DNA from: Loktanella atrilutea | GTDB taxonomy: Bacteria > Pseudomonadota > Alphaproteobacteria > Rhodobacterales > Rhodobacteraceae | Assembly (NCBI RefSeq): GCF_900128995.1 | Contig: NZ_FQUE01000008.1 | Coordinates: 1 to 64,000 of the forward strand | Length of the DNA stretch: 64,000 bases | Direction of reading: 5' to 3' | Notes under the pieces: generated by a model | Seen by the model: the letters and a program-made list of their open reading frames with translations, nothing else | Told to the model about the DNA's origin: nothing | The model's database searches: none | In this document: positions 61,865 through 64,000 of the stretch, one piece after another | How positions within the stretch are numbered: position 1 is the stretch's first letter | Layout of the letters: every line of letters begins with the position of its first letter | Made by a program: the position numbers and the translations under genes

Positions 61865-62749
61865 TCAGTCCTTTGGCGCGGCGCGCAGCAGGTCGTCGAA
61901 GGGAACGCCGATATCCAGCAATGCCGACACCGGCGAGGCGCAGGTCAGTGCGACCCCGACCGCGGCCGCGTGATCACGGGCGAGGGCGAAGCCCGCGAGG
62001 CTGCGGTCCAGCCCGGTGACGAGGCCGCTGGGGGCCGTGTCGCCCGCGATTTCGTAGAACCGGGGCGCTGCGGCGTTGTTCAGGTCGATGCCCGCCAGGA
62101 CGATCCGCGCGGGCCGGGCGGCCAGCGCGATCTGCAGCGCGGAATAGGCGACGGTGCCGACGATGACCACGCCCGCGTCGGGGTCGCGCGACAGGGCGGC
62201 ACCGTCGCGGCGCAGCAGCACGGGGTCGAGCGCGGGATCGTCGAGGCTGCGGCGGGGGGCGTTCACGGGTTTCGCGAGGTTGTCGATCAGCGCCACGGGC
62301 CGCGTCGTCAGCAGGCCGGGATCGACCGTCGCGATGGCGCGGAGTGCGGCGGGGGACAGCAGCCACGGCAGGTCGTCCGGCAGGCCGGGCAGCATCGCAT
62401 GATGGCGAAAGACGAAGCGCTCGTCCTCGATGGCGAGGGCGAGCGGCGCGATCCGGTCGGCCAGGGTCGCGGCGCCGTTGAGCAGGATCGCGCTGCGCGA
62501 CGGCAGGGCCTCGATCCGCTGGTCGCGGAGGGAGGGGCCGCTGCCGACGATGGCCAGCACATCCGCATCCCGCGGCATCAGCTGGACCGGCCCGCGCAGC
62601 GTCAGCAGCGGACGCCTGCGCCACGTCACGGCGCCGGTCGGCCGGTCGATGGCCAGATGCGGCCACAGATCCTGCCGGTGCGCCGTCGCGGGGCCAGTCA
62701 GCAGCGCGCCCAGCTTGACCAGCCGACGCGAGAGGGGGCGGTCGCTCAT
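61865..62749 (-). CDS. DUF115/MAF-like (6-hydroxymethylpterin-pyrophosphokinase-like fold) protein (294 aa)
   Basis: The segment ADVLAIVGSGPSLRDQRIEA is the DUF115/MAF signature (IVGxGPSL), seen in motility-associated glycosyl-modifying factors and MptE-type kinases. Later IVLAGIDLNNAAAPRFYEIA fits the same fold. ATG 62749 follows GGAAGG. It lies immediately upstream of the GT8-like gene, suggesting both handle the same surface glycan or glycosylated protein. This is inference. Confidence 0.65.
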   Translation of the reverse strand: MSDRPLSRRLVKLGALLTGPATAHRQDLWPHLAIDRPTGAVTWRRRPLLTLRGPVQLMPRDADVLAIVGSGPSLRDQRIEALPSRSAILLNGAATLADRIAPLALAIEDERFVFRHHAMLPGLPDDLPWLLSPAALRAIATVDPGLLTTRPVALIDNLAKPVNAPRRSLDDPALDPVLLRRDGAALSRDPDAGVVIVGTVAYSALQIALAARPARIVLAGIDLNNAAAPRFYEIAGDTAPSGLVTGLDRSLAGFALARDHAAAVGVALTCASPVSALLDIGVPFDDLLRAAPKD

Positions 62750-62891
62750 GCGGACCTTCCCGCACGGGATCGCCCGCCTGCCGTGAATTCGCGCGTCGTC
62801 GTCATGCCTGCAGCTGTCCTCCATCATATCCGGCCTTCGCACTAGCAGAGAAGCCAGGCGTCGAGAAGGCCGCCGGAGTCCGGTCGGCGGA

Positions 62892-63089
62892 TCAGAGCGG
62901 TGTGGCCGGATACCCTACTGCCGCCAGCGCCTGTCGCAGATCGGCGTCACGGGCCTGCGACTGCACCGTCACTTTGCGGGCCGGCATGTCGAAGGTCAGG
63001 CTGGCCGCGGGGTCGAGGGTCTGGACCGTGCGCTCGACGGTTGCCTTGCAATGGCCGCAGCTCATGTCGGGAATCGAATAGGTGGTCAT
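62892..63089 (-). CDS. copZ: Copper chaperone, CopZ-like heavy-metal-associated domain protein (65 aa)
   Basis: It is a single HMA domain, MTTYSIPDMSCGHCKATVER, with the metal-binding pair C11 and C14. It delivers Cu(I) to a P-type ATPase such as the divergent copA. AGGAG precedes ATG 63089. A CueR-type promoter (63114-63144) with a 19-bp spacer drives it. Confidence 0.92.
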   Translation of the reverse strand: MTTYSIPDMSCGHCKATVERTVQTLDPAASLTFDMPARKVTVQSQARDADLRQALAAVGYPATPL

Positions 63090-63113
63090 CGCGCTCTCCT
63101 GTGCTTTGGCCTT

Positions 63114-63144
63114 CATATGGGACCTTCCGGCGCGGGAAGGTCAA
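63114..63144 (-). promoter_or_regulatory. CueR-type promoter for copZ
   Basis: On the minus strand TTGACC (63139-63144) and CATATG (63114-63119) are separated by exactly 19 bp, the unusual spacing that MerR-family activators correct. The spacer contains the palindrome ACCTTCC-6-GGAAGGT, as in the E. coli copA operator. Confidence 0.85.
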
Positions 63145-63168
63145 ATGCACTTGATCGTGAGGAAGGCC

Positions 63169-63199
63169 TTGACCTTCCCCTGACTGGAACCCCCATATC
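63169..63199 (+). promoter_or_regulatory. CueR-type promoter for copA
   Basis: TTGACC (63169-63174) and CATATC (63194-63199) are separated by exactly 19 bp, with a spacer half-palindrome (ACCTTCC...GGAACCC). It is the mirror-image partner of the copZ promoter, so one Cu(I)-sensing regulator would switch on both. Confidence 0.85.
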
Positions 63200-63230
63200 G
63201 AAGATCGCACCGAACCCCGCGAGGCCACCT

Positions 63231-64000
63231 ATGTCCCAGACCGCTTCTGTCACACTTTCCGTCACCGGCATGTCCTGTGCGTCCTGCGTGGGACGGGTGC
63301 AGCGGGCGCTGGCGGCCGAACCGGGGGTATCGGGGGCCGAGGTCAACCTTGCGACCGAAACGGCCCGGGTCACCGGCGCCGTCCCCGCCATGCGGCTGGC
63401 GCAGGTGCTGGCCGAGGCGGGCTATCCGGCGCGTGATGCAGTGATCGACCTGTCGGTCACAGAGATGAGTTGCGCGTCCTGCGTGGGCCGCGTCGAACGC
63501 GCGCTGCGGGCCGTGCCGGGCGTGACGGACGCCTCCGTCAACCTCGCGACGGAGACCGCGCAGGTGCGCTATATCGACGGGGCGGTGACGCCCGCCGACC
63601 TGACGCGCGCGGCGACGGATGCAGGCTATCCCGCGCGTGTCGCGGGCGGCACGGGTGGTGACGCCACGACGGATCGCGCGTCCCGCAAGGATGCAGAGGC
63701 GCGGGATCTGACCCGCCGCCTGTCGATCGCCGCGGCGCTGACATTGCCGGTTTTCGTGACAGAGATGGGCGGCCACCTGTTCCCGCCCCTGCACCGGCTG
63801 GTCGCCGACAGTATCGGGATGCAGACCGCATGGGTGATCCAGTTCGTGCTGACGACCCTCGTGCTGGTCTGGCCGGGGCGGTCGTTCTACGCCCGTGGCG
63901 TGCCCGCGCTGCTGCGCGGGGCGCCGGACATGAACAGCCTCGTGGCGCTGGGGACAGTGGCGGCCTGGGGCTATTCGACGGTCGCCACCTTCGCGCCCGG
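63231..64000 (+). CDS. copA: Copper-exporting P-type ATPase CopA, N-terminal part (cut by window edge)
   Basis: ATG 63231 opens two tandem heavy-metal-associated domains, each with the MSCASC metal-binding motif (residues 14-19 and about 82-87). The first transmembrane helices follow (about residues 163-182, 200-218), with GGHLFPPLHRLVAD between them, the P1B-1 layout. The catalytic DKTGT and CPC motifs lie beyond the window end. It is under the CueR-type promoter at 63169-63199 and divergent from copZ. Confidence 0.95.
   Translation, partial: MSQTASVTLSVTGMSCASCVGRVQRALAAEPGVSGAEVNLATETARVTGAVPAMRLAQVLAEAGYPARDAVIDLSVTEMSCASCVGRVERALRAVPGVTDASVNLATETAQVRYIDGAVTPADLTRAATDAGYPARVAGGTGGDATTDRASRKDAEARDLTRRLSIAAALTLPVFVTEMGGHLFPPLHRLVADSIGMQTAWVIQFVLTTLVLVWPGRSFYARGVPALLRGAPDMNSLVALGTVAAWGYSTVATFAP

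Overview
This window looks like chromosomal DNA of a Rhodobacteraceae (Roseobacter-group) alphaproteobacterium. The evidence is the high GC content, tightly overlapping operons (many ATGA start/stop overlaps), the rbfA-truB and rpsO-pnp housekeeping sets, a DUF1674/SDHAF4 protein, a DUF3035 lipoprotein, the FAD oxidase-DUF1365-MFS-SDR cluster and a CoxMSL-type hydroxylase paired with a TRAP transporter. No rRNA, convincing tRNA, CRISPR array or intact insertion sequence was seen. The window ends inside a TauE-like gene on the left and inside copA on the right.

Layout. (1) 1-8.8 kb is accessory DNA. It holds a TauE/SafE-type permease (cut by the edge), a tiny ribbon-helix-helix regulator, and a three-gene module: an unknown protein, a zinc-finger T5orf172/GIY-YIG-like protein, and an FtsH-like AAA+ HEAGH protease without visible membrane helices. 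A 1.1 kb gap with two perfect DnaA boxes follows, then a mobilisation cassette whose relaxase-like gene encloses a second gene in another frame. (2) 8.8-16.3 kb is one minus-strand operon: a FAD/2Fe-2S/molybdopterin hydroxylase (CoxM-CoxS-CoxL family) followed by a complete TRAP transporter. A divergent TetR gene and two tandem palindromes sit at its head. (3) 16.3-17.7 kb is decayed DNA with four evenly spaced GTGCAC palindromes and a frameshifted tyrosine-recombinase remnant. (4) 17.7-20.2 kb has VOC, DUF1428 and DUF899 genes divergent from a MarR regulator. (5) 20.6-24.4 kb is an osmF-yehYXW-type ABC importer. (6) 24.4-31.2 kb is a LacI-controlled carbohydrate locus with a 20-bp perfect palindromic operator, a XylF-like binding protein, a one-domain ATPase, a permease, a polyol-dehydrogenase-like SDR and an FGGY kinase, probably for a pentitol or pentulose.

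(7) 31.3-38.2 kb has a histidine phosphatase, a GST and saccharopine dehydrogenase (plus strand), meeting SDR, MFS, DUF1365, FAD-oxidoreductase and lipoprotein genes (minus strand). (8) 38.2-50 kb is a long minus-strand housekeeping stretch: rmuC-mutL, an M16 peptidase pair (one active, one non-catalytic), a DUF3035 lipoprotein, lspA, purH, a heparinase II/III-like protein and rsmB. (9) 50-61 kb contains DUF1674, dapB, rbfA, a phosphodiester glycosidase, truB, DUF1643, a fluoroacetate-dehalogenase-like hydrolase, an RTX calcium-binding protein, rpsO, a membrane protein, a GreA/GreB-fold protein and pnp, with clear terminators after rpsO and pnp. (10) 61-64 kb has a GT8-like glycosyltransferase paired with a DUF115/MAF-like protein, then copZ and copA diverging from a regulatory region with two CueR-type promoters, both with the diagnostic 19-bp spacer.

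The best candidates for undescribed biology are the nuclease-like/protease module on the mobile segment (926-5477) and the gene nested inside the relaxase (7838-8101). Functions of the accessory genes are inferred from motifs only.
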